Positions 1 through 10,784 are shown, counted from the first letter of the stretch. The stretch: DNA of 64,000 nt from Williamsia faeni (GCA_003202005.1 QJJF01000003.1:62001-126000), one strand, 5' to 3'. Program-made: numbers and translations. The notes: generated by a model not told the origin, from the sequence alone.

Positions 1-2424
1 CCGCCAGATCGCCTCGGTTGTCAGCGGAAGCAGTGGCGCGGCCAGACGGCAGGCCACCTCCAGCGCCGTGTACAGCGTGTTGAAGGCCTCCGGAGCCTCG
101 TCCTGACCGGCCCAGAACCGCGAACGCGACCGGCGCACATACCAATTGGTCAGGGCTTCACAGAAGTTCCGGAACTCGTCGCAGGCACCGGCGACGTCGT
201 ATGTCTCCATCTGTTCGGTCATCGCATCGCGGGTGGCCGCGGCCTTCGCCAGGATGTACCGGTCGAGGACGTTCGTGGATTCGGTGCTCCACTCGGCCGG
301 CCGATCGGCATACAGCTGCAAGAAGCTGTAGGAATTCCACAGCGGCAACAGTGCCTGCCGGACACCTTCACGGATGCCGCGCTCGGTGACGACCAGGTTG
401 CCGCCCCGCAGGATCGGTGAGGCCATCAGGAACCACCGCATGGCATCGCTGCCGTCACGGTCGAACACCTCGTTCACATCCGGGTAGTTGCGCTTGGACT
501 TCGACATCTTCTGGCCGTCGTCGCCCAGCACGATGCCGTGTGCGGCCACGGTCCGGAACGCCGGACGATCGAAGAGTGCGGTCGACAGGACGTGCAGGTT
601 GTAGAACCAGCCACGCGACTGGCCGTTGTACTCGACGATGAAATCGCCTGGGCTGTGGCCCGGTTCGGTGTCGGTGCCCTCGAACCAGTCGGTGTTCTCG
701 AACGGATAGTGCACTTGGGCGAACGGCATGGAACCGGATTCGAACCAGCAATCCAGAACCTCGGGTACGCGACGCATCATCGACTTCCCGGTCGGGTCGT
801 CGGGATTGGCGCGGGTGAGGTCGTCGATGAACGGCCGGTGCAGGTTGTCCGGGCGCACGCCGAAGTCGCGTTCGAGCTCGTCGAGGCTGCCGTAGACGTC
901 CACGCGTGGATACTCCGGGTCGTCGGAGATCCACACCGGGATCGGTGCACCCCAGTACCGGTTGCGGCTGATGTTCCAGTCCCGCGCACCTTCGAGCCAC
1001 TTGCCGAACTGGCCGTCCCGGATGTGTTCCGGCGACCACTCGATCTGCTTGTTGAGCTCCACCATCCGATCGCGGAAGGTGGTCACGGCAACAAACCAAG
1101 ACGGAACGGCCATGTAGATCAACGGCTTTCCGGACCGCCACGAGTGCGGGTAGGAGTGCTCGATCGTCTCGTGGCGAACGATCTTCCCGTCGGCCTTGAG
1201 GTCCTTGATGATCACCGGATTGGCGTCGAAGACCATCTGGCCCTCATAGGGCGGAACCATCGAGGTGAACCGGCCGCCCGGATCGAGCGGCTGCACGACC
1301 TCGATGCCGTTGGCCGTGGCCAGATCCATGTCCTCTTCACCGAAAGCCGGTGCCAGATGCACGATTCCGGTTCCACTCTCGGTGGTGACATAGTCGCCCA
1401 ACAGGATCCGGTGCGCACCTTCGTGGCCCACGAAGAAGTCGAAGGGTGGTGCGTAGTTGAGGTTCTCCAGCTGCGATCCGATATAGGTGCCGAGAACCTC
1501 TGCGTCAGCGCCCAATTCGCGTGAATAGCTGCCGAGGAGGGCAGTGGCCAGCAGGTACTGCTGCCCGTCCTCACCACGAACATGGCTGTACTCGGTGTCG
1601 GGATGGACCGCCATCGCCAGGTTCGACGGCAGGGTCCACGGCGTGGTGGTCCAGATCAGGGCATGGACGCCGTCGAGTTCGGCCGGCCCGGACTCCTTCG
1701 TGTTCAGTGTCATCCGCACAGTCAGAGCGGGGTCCTGACGCATCCGGTAGGCGTCGTCGAGCTTGCTCTCCTGGTTCGACAGTGGCGTCTGCTCGTACCA
1801 GGAGTACGGCAGCACGCGGTAGCCCTGGTACACCAGGCCCTTGTCGAACAGCGTCTTGAATGCCCACATGACCGACTCCATGAAGTCGATGTCGAGGGTC
1901 TTGTAGTCGTTGTCGAAGTCGACCCAGCGCGCCTGACGGGTGACGTATTCACGCCATTCATCGGTGTACCGCAGCACCGATGAGTGGCAGTAGTCGTTGA
2001 ACTTCGCGACGCCCATCGTCTCGATCTGGGCCTTGTCGGTGATACCGAGCTGGCGCTCCGCCTCGAGTTCGGCCGGCAGACCGTGAGTATCCCAACCGAA
2101 CCGGCGGTCGACCTTCTTGCCCCGCATGGTCTGGAAACGCGGGACGAGATCCTTGACGTAGCCGGTCAGCAGATGGCCGTAGTGCGGCAGACCATTGGCG
2201 AAGGGAGGTCCGTCGTAGAAGACGAACTCCGGGGCATCGGCCCGGTTCTCGATCGATGCCTTGAAGGTGTCATCGGACTTCCAGTAATCGAGCACCCGCT
2301 GCTCGACATCCGGGAACGAGGGCGCACCGCTGCGGATGCCGCCGGTGAGATCAACCAGCGGGTACACCCGCCCGGTTGCCTGCTGCCCCGTCGGTTCCTG
2401 TGCTGCCGATTCCTGTGAACTCAC
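1..2424 (-). CDS. ileS: isoleucine--tRNA ligase, 3' end cut by window edge
   Basis: Charges tRNA-Ile with isoleucine in the cytoplasm. The visible 808 codons are the N-terminal part of a family usually about 1040-1060 residues long. The class I HIGH motif appears as HYGH at residues 81-84 in [15 protein letters not shown], and KMSKS is at residues 639-643. The HYGH form and the sequence around it resemble the eukaryote-like bacterial IleRS known from mycobacteria, a type associated with low mupirocin sensitivity; that last point is inference. The start is a GTG at 2422-2424 with GAGGAG upstream. A T-box leader lies directly before it. The stop codon is beyond base 1. Confidence 0.96.
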   Translation of the reverse strand, partial: MSSQESAAQEPTGQQATGRVYPLVDLTGGIRSGAPSFPDVEQRVLDYWKSDDTFKASIENRADAPEFVFYDGPPFANGLPHYGHLLTGYVKDLVPRFQTMRGKKVDRRFGWDTHGLPAELEAERQLGITDKAQIETMGVAKFNDYCHSSVLRYTDEWREYVTRQARWVDFDNDYKTLDIDFMESVMWAFKTLFDKGLVYQGYRVLPYSWYEQTPLSNQESKLDDAYRMRQDPALTVRMTLNTKESGPAELDGVHALIWTTTPWTLPSNLAMAVHPDTEYSHVRGEDGQQYLLATALLGSYSRELGADAEVLGTYIGSQLENLNYAPPFDFFVGHEGAHRILLGDYVTTESGTGIVHLAPAFGEEDMDLATANGIEVVQPLDPGGRFTSMVPPYEGQMVFDANPVIIKDLKADGKIVRHETIEHSYPHSWRSGKPLIYMAVPSWFVAVTTFRDRMVELNKQIEWSPEHIRDGQFGKWLEGARDWNISRNRYWGAPIPVWISDDPEYPRVDVYGSLDELERDFGVRPDNLHRPFIDDLTRANPDDPTGKSMMRRVPEVLDCWFESGSMPFAQVHYPFENTDWFEGTDTEPGHSPGDFIVEYNGQSRGWFYNLHVLSTALFDRPAFRTVAAHGIVLGDDGQKMSKSKRNYPDVNEVFDRDGSDAMRWFLMASPILRGGNLVVTERGIREGVRQALLPLWNSYSFLQLYADRPAEWSTESTNVLDRYILAKAAATRDAMTEQMETYDVAGACDEFRNFCEALTNWYVRRSRSRFWAGQDEAPEAFNTLYTALEVACRLAAPLLPLTTEAIWR

Positions 2425-2431
2425 TACCGTC

Positions 2432-2650
2432 TCCTCGTGCTCTGGCGTATTCAGCCGGCACGGGGACGAACCGATGGTGTCATCGGCCGCGGTACCACCC
2501 CGCTTGCGCCACGATCGGCGCCACTCCATCGATTGACCAACACTCTGCGTTGGCAATCGCCGAGGCTTTGACGGACCTCATCCGCCCGGTTCTACTGAGG
2601 ACCTTCGGTCCCGTTCTTCCGGGTGCTCCCCGGTGATGGCCGGATCTACG
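2432..2650 (-). promoter_or_regulatory. T-box riboswitch (tRNA-Ile responsive) in the ileS leader
   Basis: Reading the minus strand, the canonical T-box core GGGGTGGTACCGCGG lies at 2487-2501. Further upstream, CCATCACCGGGGAG carries an AUC (Ile) specifier at 2635-2637. This arrangement, with a very short stem I, matches the actinobacterial ileS T-boxes that control translation start by exposing or hiding the ribosome-binding site. Uncharged tRNA-Ile should pair with the specifier and the GGTG bulge and switch ileS on. The exact ends of the element are approximate. Confidence 0.9.
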
Positions 2651-2658
2651 CGCTTACA

Positions 2659-2664
2659 AGTCTA
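2659..2664 (-). promoter_or_regulatory. candidate -10 box of the ileS leader
   Basis: TAGACT on the minus strand fits TANNNT. It lies about 22 bases upstream of the T-box specifier, so transcription would begin near 2651. It overlaps the stop codon of the upstream membrane-protein gene. No clear -35 box is visible. Confidence 0.4.
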
Positions 2665-3120
2665 ACGTGGCTTGCCGGGAAACATTTCTTCGGTGGGCGG
2701 ATCGTCCCGACGATCGTGATCCGAGATCCGCGGGATCTCTCGGGTGTCGGTGTCCGATCCCGGGTCGTCATTGCTTTCCGCGGGTTGCGAGTGGTCCTCG
2801 GACGAGTCGCCGGATGCGGGATCTTCCTCTTGCTCCGCCGCGGCGGACCAATCCCCATCCTGCTCCTGATCCGAGGTCCCGACCTCGTCATCATTAACAT
2901 CAGTGCCGGCATCACTGCCGGCCGCATCATCGTCGTCCGCGTCGGATTCGGTTGCGGCAGAAGATCTCCGCCCCAGTCCGAGTAGGTCGCCGATGAGAAA
3001 TCCGACACCTATGACACAGACGACCACGCATGCGATGGCCAACCAGAGAACACCACTCAGCAGCGCCGCCGCCAGTAGGACAAAGCCCACCAGGGTGGCC
3101 GCCAGCGCCAAAACCAACAC
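2662..3120 (-). CDS. small two-helix membrane protein with acidic tail (Rv2144c-like)
   Basis: A 152-residue protein of unknown function. Two hydrophobic helices fill residues 1-50 (LVLALAATLVGFVLLAAALL, then LWLAIACVVVCVIGVGFLIG). A long, strongly acidic and probably disordered cytoplasmic tail rich in Asp, Glu and Ser follows. Its position just downstream of wag31 is the same as Rv2144c in M. tuberculosis, so it is probably co-transcribed with wag31 and linked to polar growth. That link rests on position only. The gap to wag31 is 26 bases. Confidence 0.8.
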   Translation of the reverse strand: MLVLALAATLVGFVLLAAALLSGVLWLAIACVVVCVIGVGFLIGDLLGLGRRSSAATESDADDDDAAGSDAGTDVNDDEVGTSDQEQDGDWSAAAEQEEDPASGDSSEDHSQPAESNDDPGSDTDTREIPRISDHDRRDDPPTEEMFPGKPR

Positions 3121-3146
3121 GAATGCGCCCTGGTTGCCCGGCCGCG

Positions 3147-3965
3147 TCAGTTACTCGGCTTGGAGAATCCGCCCGTGTTGGTGAAACCACCGTTGCCCGG
3201 ATCGGACGAGAAGGCATCACCACCGCGTGCGTTGTCCACCGGTGCCGCACTACCCCGTTGCTGCAACTCTTCGAGCTGCGACTCCAGGTAGGTCTTGAGG
3301 CGGGTCCGGTACTCGCGCTCAAAGGTCTTGAGCTGCTCGATCCGGCCTTCCAGCACCGAACGCTGCTGGTTGATGGTGCCCATGATCTCGGTGTGCTTGC
3401 GCTCGGCATCGGCCTGGAGGGCGGTTGCCTTCTCCTGGGCCTGACGCGTCTGCGTCTCGGCGCGGGTCTGCGAATCGGCGAGGATGGCCTCGGATCGCTG
3501 ACGCGCATCGCTGAGCATCGCCTCCGACTTCGAGCGGGCGTCGCCGACCATCGCATCAGCGCGGGCGCGGGCGTCGGCCACCATCGACTCGGACTCACTG
3601 CGAGCATTGTTGGTGAGTCGATCGGCGGTGTCCTGGGCCAGACCCAGAACTCGGGCAGCCCGCACGCTGTGATCGTCGTTCTGCGGTGCCGCCGGGGCGG
3701 GCTCGGGGGCCGGAGCCGCCGGTTGTGCCGCGAACGCCTGCGTCGCAGGTTCTGCAGTCGATCCCGGCGCGTTCTTGGCCGAGGTGACCTCACCCTCGAG
3801 CTCTTCAACCCGTTGCTTGAGGTCTGTGTTCTCTTCGATCAAACGCGCCAGCTCGGCTTCGACGAAGTCGAGGAACTGATCAACCTCGTCCTCGTTGTAG
3901 CCGCGTTTGCCGATCGGCGGTTTGCTGAACGCGACGTTGTGCACATCAGCTGGTGTCAGCCGCAT
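3147..3965 (-). CDS. wag31: polar growth scaffold DivIVA/Wag31
   Basis: A 272-residue coiled-coil protein that gathers at the cell poles and recruits wall-synthesis machinery. The N-terminal DivIVA domain contains the family signature [13 protein letters not shown] flexible Ala/Pro linker (about residues 65-95) follows, then a long heptad-rich coiled coil full of repeated SEAMLSDAR-like segments (about 100-235) and a Gly/Asn-rich tail. The ATG start has AAGGGG eight bases upstream. It closes the cell-division cluster and is the Rv2145c equivalent. In mycobacteria it is a target of the PknA/PknB kinases; the equivalent threonine was not assigned here. Confidence 0.96.
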   Translation of the reverse strand: MRLTPADVHNVAFSKPPIGKRGYNEDEVDQFLDFVEAELARLIEENTDLKQRVEELEGEVTSAKNAPGSTAEPATQAFAAQPAAPAPEPAPAAPQNDDHSVRAARVLGLAQDTADRLTNNARSESESMVADARARADAMVGDARSKSEAMLSDARQRSEAILADSQTRAETQTRQAQEKATALQADAERKHTEIMGTINQQRSVLEGRIEQLKTFEREYRTRLKTYLESQLEELQQRGSAAPVDNARGGDAFSSDPGNGGFTNTGGFSKPSN

Positions 3966-4372
3966 TGGTCGGTCCCCTTATACGTGTGTCGAGCTTCGGT
4001 CTACTTATAGGGCAGGTGCAGGTCCTAGCGTGTGTACCACACAGTGAATGTCGTTCATATTATTCACGATAAGCACTCAGACTGTAACTGGCGTCCATCC
4101 TGTCACACTAGAACCGTTCGTTGCACCCCATGGTTGCTATGTCGAAATCAAACGGCGGTCAAAACGAACCATTTGGAACGGCGCGCCGTGAATCCGTGAC
4201 CCGTTTGTTATCAACCTACTCGATACTAATGCGTTGCTCTGTGGGCGATGTGACCCGGAGGGTCATCGTCCTGCTCACGCGGAGTGTCTCGCGGGCCGAC
4301 GGACCACAGACCCGTGGCGGATCTGCGGTGGTGGCCACGCATGTTCGGGCAATAGAATCCGGCCGCGCAAAA
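3966..4372. other. 407-base intergenic region upstream of wag31
   Basis: No convincing gene. On the minus strand AAGGGG serves wag31, and a possible -10 (TATAAG) lies at 4004-4009, about 38 bases before the wag31 start. A second AT-rich patch (4050-4075) contains TAATAT. The stretch is richer in A+T than its surroundings. Wag31 therefore probably has its own promoter, separate from the upstream operon. No terminator hairpin was seen. Confidence 0.4.
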
Positions 4373-4654
4373 CTATCCGGCGACCACGGTCATCAAGATC
4401 AACACCAGGATCATTGTGATCATCAAAGACAGATCCAGGCGGACCGGACCGAGCGGAATCGGAGGGAGGATGCGCCGCAACGTCTTGATCGGCGGATCGG
4501 TGGAGGTGAAGACACCCTCGATGACCACAACCGAGGCGCCGCTCGGGCGCCACTCCCTGGCAAATGTACGAACCAATTCGATCACCAGGCGCCCCAGGAG
4601 CAGCAGCCAGTAGATGAAGAGGAAGTAGTAAATAATCTCGCGCGCGATCGTCAC
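4373..4654 (-). CDS. yggT: YggT family membrane protein
   Basis: A 93-residue integral membrane protein with two hydrophobic segments, one near the N-terminus (YYFLFIYWLLLLGRLVIELV) and one at the C-terminus (LSLMITMILVLILMTVVAG). The conserved family stretch with DPPIK and RRILPPIPLG lies between them. YggT proteins sit in division clusters between sepF and divIVA and are thought to help osmotic tolerance or division; the mechanism is not established. Equivalent to Rv2146c. The gap to sepF is 66 bases. Confidence 0.9.
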   Translation of the reverse strand: MTIAREIIYYFLFIYWLLLLGRLVIELVRTFAREWRPSGASVVVIEGVFTSTDPPIKTLRRILPPIPLGPVRLDLSLMITMILVLILMTVVAG

Positions 4655-4720
4655 GCTGTAACTCTGCCCGAATTCACCGCAGTTTGGTAAAACTGCAGGC
4701 CGAGCAGCCTGTTGCGGCCG

Positions 4721-5470
4721 CTACTGGTGGTTGTAGAAACCGGTCTCGGCGATCTTCTTGCGATCCTCGGGCGACACGTCGATGTCCGCGGGAGCCAAGA
4801 GGAAGACCTTGGTCGCGACCTTGTCGAATGATCCGTGCAGCGCGAAGGCGAGGCCGGCCGCAAAATCCACGAGGCGCTTGGCGTCGGCGTTGCTCATGTC
4901 GACGAGGTCCATGATGACCGGGCTTCCGTCGCGGAAACGCTCACCGATGGTGCGTGCCTCGGCGTAGCTGCTGGGACGCAACGTGGTGATCTTGCCGAGT
5001 GGGTTGCCTTCCTCGAAGACCCGGTCCATCTCGGCGCGGGAATCGAGCGCCAGGGCGCCACGAGTACCGGTGCCGCCACCGACAGTGGTGGGACGCGAGG
5101 CCGCGGGCCGGGCGCTGCTCAGCGGCTCGAGACGCCCGGGGACCCGGGCCGGCGCGGCCGGATACCGGTCGGCGGACTCGAACTGGGGACGACGCGATCC
5201 GGCGTAGGCATACTCCGGAGCCCGCTCGTACTCGGCGGCATATTCGGCCTCGCGGTAGTCGCGGTCATCGACCTCGTCCCGGTACGGGCGAGCATCCTCG
5301 GCATAAAACGGCCGGGCCGGCTCCTCATCGCCGTAGAACTGCTCTCCGTCGCGGTAGTTCCGCTCATACCGGCGGGCCCGTGACGGAGCCGGATCCTCGA
5401 GGTAGTCGTCCTCGTAGTCTCCCGGCGGAACCATGCCGAAGTACGCCTTGAACTTGTGGATTGTGCTCAT
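4721..5470 (-). CDS. sepF: cell-division protein SepF
   Basis: SepF anchors FtsZ filaments to the membrane and aligns the Z-ring. The 249-residue protein starts with the amphipathic membrane-binding segment [17 protein letters not shown] Tyr/Asp/Glu/Arg-rich disordered linker follows (about 15-125). The folded SepF domain fills the C-terminal third ([20 protein letters not shown] onward) and binds the FtsZ tail. An ATG at 5468-5470 with GAGG upstream is preferred to any longer start because it yields the conserved N-terminus. Equivalent to Rv2147c; it is the main FtsZ membrane anchor in actinobacteria, which lack FtsA. Confidence 0.95.
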   Translation of the reverse strand: MSTIHKFKAYFGMVPPGDYEDDYLEDPAPSRARRYERNYRDGEQFYGDEEPARPFYAEDARPYRDEVDDRDYREAEYAAEYERAPEYAYAGSRRPQFESADRYPAAPARVPGRLEPLSSARPAASRPTTVGGGTGTRGALALDSRAEMDRVFEEGNPLGKITTLRPSSYAEARTIGERFRDGSPVIMDLVDMSNADAKRLVDFAAGLAFALHGSFDKVATKVFLLAPADIDVSPEDRKKIAETGFYNHQ

Positions 5471-5529
5471 CGCATTTCCTCTTTCAGTCGCAGCCTGTAC
5501 TCGACAATCCCTGTTAGCCGTGGTGCTTG

Positions 5530-5545
5530 TGTTACTCGTGTGACT
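5530..5545. promoter_or_regulatory. possible MtrA-type operator upstream of sepF
   Basis: The minus strand reads GTCACACGAGTAAC, a GTCAC-N4-GTAAC direct repeat resembling sites of the response regulator MtrA. A 16-base match, TGTTACTCGTGTGACT, occurs again inside murD at 14005-14020. The family assignment is tentative. Confidence 0.3.
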
Positions 5546-5550
5546 AACCG

Positions 5551-6306
5551 TTAGGGCGAGATTACTGGCCGCGACCCCATGATCGCGGTACCGACACGCA
5601 CGCATGTCGATCCGTACTTGACAGCAATCTCGAGATCGTCTGACATCCCCGCCGACAATTCGGTTGCCGACGGGTATTGCACGACAAAACCCTGGTGGAT
5701 GCGGGCCGTCTGCTCCAGCCACTGCTCGGGCGAACCGCCGAGCGGGGGGATGACCATCAGCCCGCACAGCTCGAGATTGTCCGATTCGAGGATGGTGTCG
5801 GCCAGCGCCGGCAATTCGTCGGCGGGCACGCCGCCGCGCCCCTTGGCCTCGTCGTCATCGAGACCGATCTGGATGAGGATCTCCAGCGCTCCCCCGCGGG
5901 CACCGTCCTCGCGTGCGGTCCCCACGGCCCGATCGAGTGCCTGGGCAAGCTTGCCGCTGTCCACCGAATGCACGCGGTCCGCCCAGCGGGCGACCGTCTT
6001 GGCCTTGTTGCGTTGCAACTGCCCGATCATGTGGAACCGGAGATCACTGCGACCGGTCGATTCACGGACCTCGGTCGCCTTGGTTCCGGCCTCTGGTTCG
6101 CGCGACTCACCGAACTCGCGGGCGCCGGCGGCAATGAGCAACTCGACATCGGTGGCCGGGAAGAACTTGGTGACGGGCAACAGCTGCACATCGGCCGGAG
6201 GGCGACCAGCCGCCCGGCAGGCGGCATCGACACGATCTCGAACACGGGCAAGATTCTCGGCGAGTTCGTGGCCGCGACCGGATGAGAGGTCCGAGACCTC
6301 AGGCAC
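5551..6306 (-). CDS. yggS: pyridoxal-phosphate homeostasis protein YggS/PLPBP
   Basis: A 251-residue PLP-binding TIM-barrel protein that buffers free PLP; it is not a known enzyme. The PLP lysine is in [21 protein letters not shown] and the late segment [16 protein letters not shown] are family signatures. The usual GENRVQEA stretch is changed to GESREPEA. The start is taken as GTG at 6304-6306 because this gives the expected N-terminus and overlaps the end of pgeF by eight bases; a longer frame upstream is only the antisense shadow of pgeF. Equivalent to Rv2148c. Confidence 0.92.
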   Translation of the reverse strand: MPEVSDLSSGRGHELAENLARVRDRVDAACRAAGRPPADVQLLPVTKFFPATDVELLIAAGAREFGESREPEAGTKATEVRESTGRSDLRFHMIGQLQRNKAKTVARWADRVHSVDSGKLAQALDRAVGTAREDGARGGALEILIQIGLDDDEAKGRGGVPADELPALADTILESDNLELCGLMVIPPLGGSPEQWLEQTARIHQGFVVQYPSATELSAGMSDDLEIAVKYGSTCVRVGTAIMGSRPVISP

Positions 6307-7018
6307 CGCTGCTGTCCATCCAGATGACCGAGGCGATCCGCCCCGTCGGCGCGCCACGGCGATGACTGAACAGCGACTGGTCCTCGATCGTGCAGCGCGG
6401 ATCCTCGGCCACCGCTTTGACCCCCGCCTCGAGCAGCTGGCGCCGGATGCCGGCCCGAAGATCAAGCCCCGGAGTGCCCTTGAGTGTCCTGGTGGCGCTG
6501 CCGGGCAGGTGCGCCTCGACATCGGCCTGCATGTGGGCGGGTACCTCATACTGACGGCCGCTGGCCGCCGGCCCCATGAACGCACCGATGCGGCTCACCA
6601 CCGCACCGGCCTTCTCCATCTCGGCGAGGACGCGCGGCACGATCCCGATTCGTGCTCCGACCCGGCCGGCATGGACCGCAGCGATCACACCCGCGGACTC
6701 GTCACTGAGCAACAACGGGACACAATCGGCCGACAACACCGCGAGCGCGAGATCAGGTGTGGTGGTGACCAATGCGTCGGTGGCCGGCACCGGCTCGGAC
6801 ACCGGACCGTCGACGGTGGTCACGTTGCGACTGTGGATCTGTTCCATCCACACCACCCGCGATGCACCGACACCGAGCTCATCACCGAGCCGGATCCGAT
6901 TGCGCGACACCGCCTCCGGATCATCCCCGACATGATCGCCGAGATTGAACGAGGTATACGGGCCGGTGGAGAATCCACCGGCGCGGGACGTGGTGACCCG
7001 CCGGACGCGAAAACCCAC
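6299..7018 (-). CDS. pgeF: peptidoglycan editing factor PgeF (YfiH/YlmD, multicopper polyphenol oxidoreductase family)
   Basis: A 239-residue YfiH/YlmD-fold protein. In other bacteria PgeF removes wrongly built UDP-MurNAc-L-Ser, while family members also show purine nucleoside or laccase activity. The metal-site residues are visible: His in MEQIHSRN, Cys in LSADCVPLLL and His in AAVHAGRVG. The usual HAGWRG is changed to HAGRVG. It starts at a GTG eight bases after the ftsZ stop and overlaps yggS. Equivalent to Rv2149c. Its place among wall-synthesis genes fits a muropeptide quality-control role. Confidence 0.9.
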   Translation of the reverse strand: MGFRVRRVTTSRAGGFSTGPYTSFNLGDHVGDDPEAVSRNRIRLGDELGVGASRVVWMEQIHSRNVTTVDGPVSEPVPATDALVTTTPDLALAVLSADCVPLLLSDESAGVIAAVHAGRVGARIGIVPRVLAEMEKAGAVVSRIGAFMGPAASGRQYEVPAHMQADVEAHLPGSATRTLKGTPGLDLRAGIRRQLLEAGVKAVAEDPRCTIEDQSLFSHRRGAPTGRIASVIWMDSSGA

Positions 7019-7026
7019 TGCGACGC

Positions 7027-8214
7027 TCAGCGTTTCATGAACGGCGGAACGTCCACCTCGTCGTCGGCCTCATCCATACCGTGGGCGGGACGCGACGGAC
7101 GCCCCTGACGATCGTCGGCGAAGGGGTCACCGGCGGGGACCTGTGCGAACAGCGGGTCGCGACGTTCGGTGGCCACACCGTTCGACACGGCACCGGCTCG
7201 CCCGGCTCCCACCGTGGCGCTACGAGCCGCGACCGTGGCGGCGGACTCGACCGGGTTGCGCGCCGGTGATCCACTGTCGAAGCCGGCTGCGATCACCGTG
7301 ACCCGGACCTCGTCGCCGAGGTTGTCATCGATGACCGTGCCGAAGATGATGTTGGCGTCGATGTGGGCAGCTTCCTGCACCAGCGTGGCCGCTTCGTTGA
7401 TCTCGAAGAGTCCGAGGTCGCTGCCACCGGCGATGGAGATGAGCACGCCATGGGCGCCCTCCATCGAGGCCTCGAGGAGCGGCGAGTTGATCGCCGACTC
7501 GGCAGCCTTGGTCGCGCGGTTCTCGCCGCGCGAGGATCCGATACCCATCAGCGCGCTACCGGCGTTGCTCATCACACCCTTGACGTCGGCGAAGTCGACA
7601 TTGATCAGGCCCGGGGTGGTGATCAGGTCGGTGATGCCCTGGACACCGTTCAGCAGGACCTCGTCGGCGCTGCGGAACGCGTCCATCAGGCTGACCGCGG
7701 CGTCGCCCATCTGCAGCAACCGGTCGTTGGGGATCACGATCAGGGTGTCGCAGGATTCGCGCAGCGCGGTGATGCCCACCTCGGCCTGACCGCCGCGGCG
7801 CTTGCCCTCGAAGGAGAACGGCCGGGTGACCACACCCACAGTCAGCGCGCCGAGTTTGCGGGCGATGCTGGCGACGACGGGGGCGCCGCCGGTACCGGTG
7901 CCACCGCCCTCACCGGCGGTGACGAAGACCATGTCGGCGCCCTTGATGAGCTCCTCGATCTCGTCCTTGGCATCTTCGGCGGCGCGACGGCCGACCTCGG
8001 GGTCGGCACCGGCACCGAGACCACGGGTCGAATCGCGACCGACGTCGAGCTTGACGTCGGCATCGCTCATCAGCAATGCCTGGGCATCGGTGTTGATGGC
8101 GATGAACTCGACGCCTTTGAGGCCTTGTTCGATCATGCGGTTGACGGCATTTACTCCGCCGCCGCCAATACCGACGACCTTGATCACAGCAAGGTAGTTG
8201 TGCGGGGGCGTCAT
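7027..8214 (-). CDS. ftsZ: tubulin-like division GTPase FtsZ
   Basis: Forms the Z-ring at midcell. The 395-residue protein shows the N-terminal nucleotide-binding loop [13 protein letters not shown] (13-25), the tubulin signature [10 protein letters not shown] (103-112) and the catalytic T7-loop [12 protein letters not shown] Ser/Ala-rich linker follows, then the conserved tail [11 protein letters not shown] that binds SepF and FtsW. The ATG is preceded by AAGGAAGG. It has its own likely promoter in the 204-base gap after ftsQ. Equivalent to Rv2150c. Confidence 0.98.
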   Translation of the reverse strand: MTPPHNYLAVIKVVGIGGGGVNAVNRMIEQGLKGVEFIAINTDAQALLMSDADVKLDVGRDSTRGLGAGADPEVGRRAAEDAKDEIEELIKGADMVFVTAGEGGGTGTGGAPVVASIARKLGALTVGVVTRPFSFEGKRRGGQAEVGITALRESCDTLIVIPNDRLLQMGDAAVSLMDAFRSADEVLLNGVQGITDLITTPGLINVDFADVKGVMSNAGSALMGIGSSRGENRATKAAESAINSPLLEASMEGAHGVLISIAGGSDLGLFEINEAATLVQEAAHIDANIIFGTVIDDNLGDEVRVTVIAAGFDSGSPARNPVESAATVAARSATVGAGRAGAVSNGVATERRDPLFAQVPAGDPFADDRQGRPSRPAHGMDEADDEVDVPPFMKR

Positions 8215-8289
8215 AGCGCTCGCCTTCCTTTTGGTCTGTTTCGAACCAGGTTGGTTCTAGTGCACGGCCGCCGTCGCGAAAACCCTCAA

Positions 8290-8318
8290 CCTAAACCATA
8301 GGCTTAGAGTTATGTCAA
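8290..8318 (-). promoter_or_regulatory. candidate sigma-A-type promoter of ftsZ
   Basis: On the minus strand a perfect -35 TTGACA (8313-8318) is followed after 17 bases by TTTAGG (8290-8295). TAGGTT at 8288-8293 is an alternative -10 with a 19-base spacer. The predicted start is near 8282, giving an untranslated leader of about 68 bases before the ftsZ ATG. It explains why ftsZ is separated from ftsQ by a real gap inside an otherwise tightly packed cluster. Confidence 0.5.
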
Positions 8319-8418
8319 GTAGCTGTGTGCTGATGGAAACGCTAGGCACCTTCGGACACCGGAGCCAGCAAGCGGTGCGGCGTGTCGGGAAAGAACTCTG
8401 CGAATTGCACCAGAACGG

Positions 8419-9267
8419 CTATTTGAACGTCGGATTCGACGGACTGGACACATTGTATTCGGTCCCCTCCTGCGTCAGCACGTGGCGCAGGGTCTCCGAT
8501 TTCTCCGCGTTACGACTGTCGTCACCCCATACGACGGTGCGGTTGTCCTTGAGTACCAACACGATATTGACCGGAGAACTGACCTCGACGGCCGCGATCT
8601 GCTCGGCCACATATGGCGGCACTTCGGCCATCACGGTGAGCGCGGCCCGCGTCGACGGATCACCCGAACCGGGGTTCGGGGTCCGCAGCTGCGCCAGGCC
8701 GGGAGGCGGATCCTGTTGCGCGAACTCAAATCCCAGCTTGTCCATCAGATACTTCTGTCCGTCACGTTCGGTGAAGACGACCGGGACGCGTTCCTCGACG
8801 GCGATACTGATGGTCGACGGGTACTCACGCTTGACCCGGGCCGATGCGACGCGCGGGATCCGCGACACCCGTTGTGCCGCTGCCGCAGCATCAACCTGAA
8901 GGAGAGGCTCACCCTCGGGAATCGCTGCCGCGGAGGTGATCTCCCCCGCCGCCACCACCGAGTTCCCCGTCACGTCGACGGTCCGCACCGACATCAACGG
9001 GGTGAAGTACGCAACCAGGAACAGTCCGATGACAACAACGGTGGTGACGACGGTGCCGACCAGAACGCGCATACCACTGATCGCCGGACGGGCCGGCCCG
9101 CGACGACGGCTGCGCCGCGCGAATCCGCGACGCCGGTTCTTGTCGGACTTTTTCCCGGCATCTTCTTTCCCGGCGTCGGAGTCGGCATCGTCGGAGTCGG
9201 CGTCATCGAAGTCGGCGTCATCGAAGTCGGCGTCGAACGCCTCTGGGTCGAGATCGTCGTCGCTCAC
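8419..9267 (-). CDS. ftsQ: division protein FtsQ (POTRA domain)
   Basis: A 282-residue bitopic protein of the FtsQLB divisome subcomplex. The cytoplasmic N-terminus is a striking acidic low-complexity run with repeats of DADFDDAD type (residues 8-35), then a basic patch. One membrane helix follows (about 68-90), then the extracytoplasmic POTRA and FtsQ beta domains ([12 protein letters not shown] onward). It starts at GTG in a GTGA overlap with the murC stop, so translation is probably coupled. Equivalent to Rv2151c. Confidence 0.93.
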   Translation of the reverse strand: MSDDDLDPEAFDADFDDADFDDADSDDADSDAGKEDAGKKSDKNRRRGFARRSRRRGPARPAISGMRVLVGTVVTTVVVIGLFLVAYFTPLMSVRTVDVTGNSVVAAGEITSAAAIPEGEPLLQVDAAAAAQRVSRIPRVASARVKREYPSTISIAVEERVPVVFTERDGQKYLMDKLGFEFAQQDPPPGLAQLRTPNPGSGDPSTRAALTVMAEVPPYVAEQIAAVEVSSPVNIVLVLKDNRTVVWGDDSRNAEKSETLRHVLTQEGTEYNVSSPSNPTFK

Positions 9268-10784
9268 TTTTCGCCCCGTACGGCGCGGTCGCCCTGATTC
9301 ACCCGACCGATATCACGCAGCGCCTCGACGATTTCCCCGGCCTGCATGGTCACATCACCGGCACCGATGGTCAGGATGACGTCCTGTGGCCGGGCCAGCT
9401 CGATCACCTGACGCGGGAGCGCCGAGACATCAGGCTGGAAGGCAACGGGTTTGGTGATCTGTTCGGCGATCGTCACACCACTGATACCCGGAATCGGTTC
9501 TTCCCGGGCACCGTAGACATCGAGCACGATGACCTGATCGGCGAGATCGAGTGAGCCGGCGAATTCCGTCGCGAACGTTTCGGTGCGCGAGTACAGATGA
9601 GGCTGGAAGATCGCCACGACGCGACCGCCGTCCGCGGTGACCATGTCGCGCGCCGCGGTCAGCACGGCCCGGACCTCGGTGGGATGGTGTGCGTAGTCAT
9701 CGAATACCCGGATGCCGCCGACAGTTCCACGCAGCTGGAATCTGCGGTGTACACCCGCAAAACCTTCGACTCCTTCGATCAGGTCGGAGATCTCCGCTCC
9801 CGCAGCCACGCCGGCGAGCACCGCCGCCGTCGCGTTGAGCGCCATGTGTTTGCCGGGCACGGGTAACTTCACCTCGCGCTCGGTCACGACGCCGGCGTGA
9901 TCGGTGAACCGCACCCGGGCGAGGCCGCCGCCGGCCCGGCTCTGCCAGGACAACAGTTCGGCCGCCGGTTCGACGCCCGGCGCCAGGTCGCGGTGCAGAC
10001 CTTCGCCGTAGCCGCGCACCGAGATCCCACGCTCCGACAACCGGTCGGACACCCGGCCGGCAAACGCCGCCGACCCCGGATCGTCGAGGCAGACCACCAG
10101 GGATCCACCGTCGACGATGCGGTCGGCGAAGTCGTCGAAGACCTGCACATAGGCAGCTTCGGTCCCGAAGAAGTCGAGGTGATCGGATTCGACGTTCGTC
10201 ACCACGGCCACGTTCGGCGTGTATTCGAGGAGCGATCCGTCGCTCTCGTCGGCCTCGGCCACAAACAGCTCGCCCGAGCCGTGGTGTGCGTTGGTCCCGG
10301 ATTCGTTCAGCGCCCCGCCGACGGCGAACGACGGGTTGAGGCCACAGTGCTGCAGCGCCACGACGGCCATCGAGGTGGTGGATGTCTTGCCGTGGGTACC
10401 CGCGATCAGCAGATTGCGATGGCCCTCCATCAGCGTCGCCAGCACGGCCGGTCGCAGCAGGATCGGGATGCCGCGTTCCCGCGCAGCGACCAGTTCGGGG
10501 TTCGTCTTCGGAATGGCGGCCAGGGTGGTGACCACCACCGTCGGGCCGCCGTCGAGCAGGTCGAGCGCCGCGCTGTCGTGTCCGATGTGGATCTGGGCAC
10601 CGCGGGTGCGCAGATCGACGACACCGCGCGACTCCTTGGCATCGCTTCCCGAGACCTGGCCTCCGCGCGCCAACAGGATACGGGCGAGGCCGGACATGCC
10701 CGCCCCACCGATCCCGACCATGTGGACGCGTGAGAGCTGGTGCGGCAACCGCTGTTTCATGGCACCTGCGATCGGCTCGTTCAT
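9264..10784 (-). CDS. murC: UDP-N-acetylmuramate--L-alanine ligase
   Basis: First amino-acid addition in muropeptide synthesis: ATP-dependent joining of L-Ala to UDP-MurNAc. The 506-residue protein shows the nucleotide-sugar loop GIGGAGMSG (25-33), the ATP loop GTHGKTST (129-136), ADESDGS, and the DYAHHPTE motif of the C-terminal domain. The start chosen is an ATG at 10782-10784 that overlaps the murG stop (ATGA). A longer open frame upstream is only the shadow of murG. Equivalent to Rv2152c. Confidence 0.97.
   Translation of the reverse strand: MNEPIAGAMKQRLPHQLSRVHMVGIGGAGMSGLARILLARGGQVSGSDAKESRGVVDLRTRGAQIHIGHDSAALDLLDGGPTVVVTTLAAIPKTNPELVAARERGIPILLRPAVLATLMEGHRNLLIAGTHGKTSTTSMAVVALQHCGLNPSFAVGGALNESGTNAHHGSGELFVAEADESDGSLLEYTPNVAVVTNVESDHLDFFGTEAAYVQVFDDFADRIVDGGSLVVCLDDPGSAAFAGRVSDRLSERGISVRGYGEGLHRDLAPGVEPAAELLSWQSRAGGGLARVRFTDHAGVVTEREVKLPVPGKHMALNATAAVLAGVAAGAEISDLIEGVEGFAGVHRRFQLRGTVGGIRVFDDYAHHPTEVRAVLTAARDMVTADGGRVVAIFQPHLYSRTETFATEFAGSLDLADQVIVLDVYGAREEPIPGISGVTIAEQITKPVAFQPDVSALPRQVIELARPQDVILTIGAGDVTMQAGEIVEALRDIGRVNQGDRAVRGEK

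Noticed and set aside
5551-6585. Longer yggS beginning at 6585
   Set aside because: The extra N-terminus is antisense-like, low-complexity and lies wholly inside pgeF; the family N-terminus begins near 6306.
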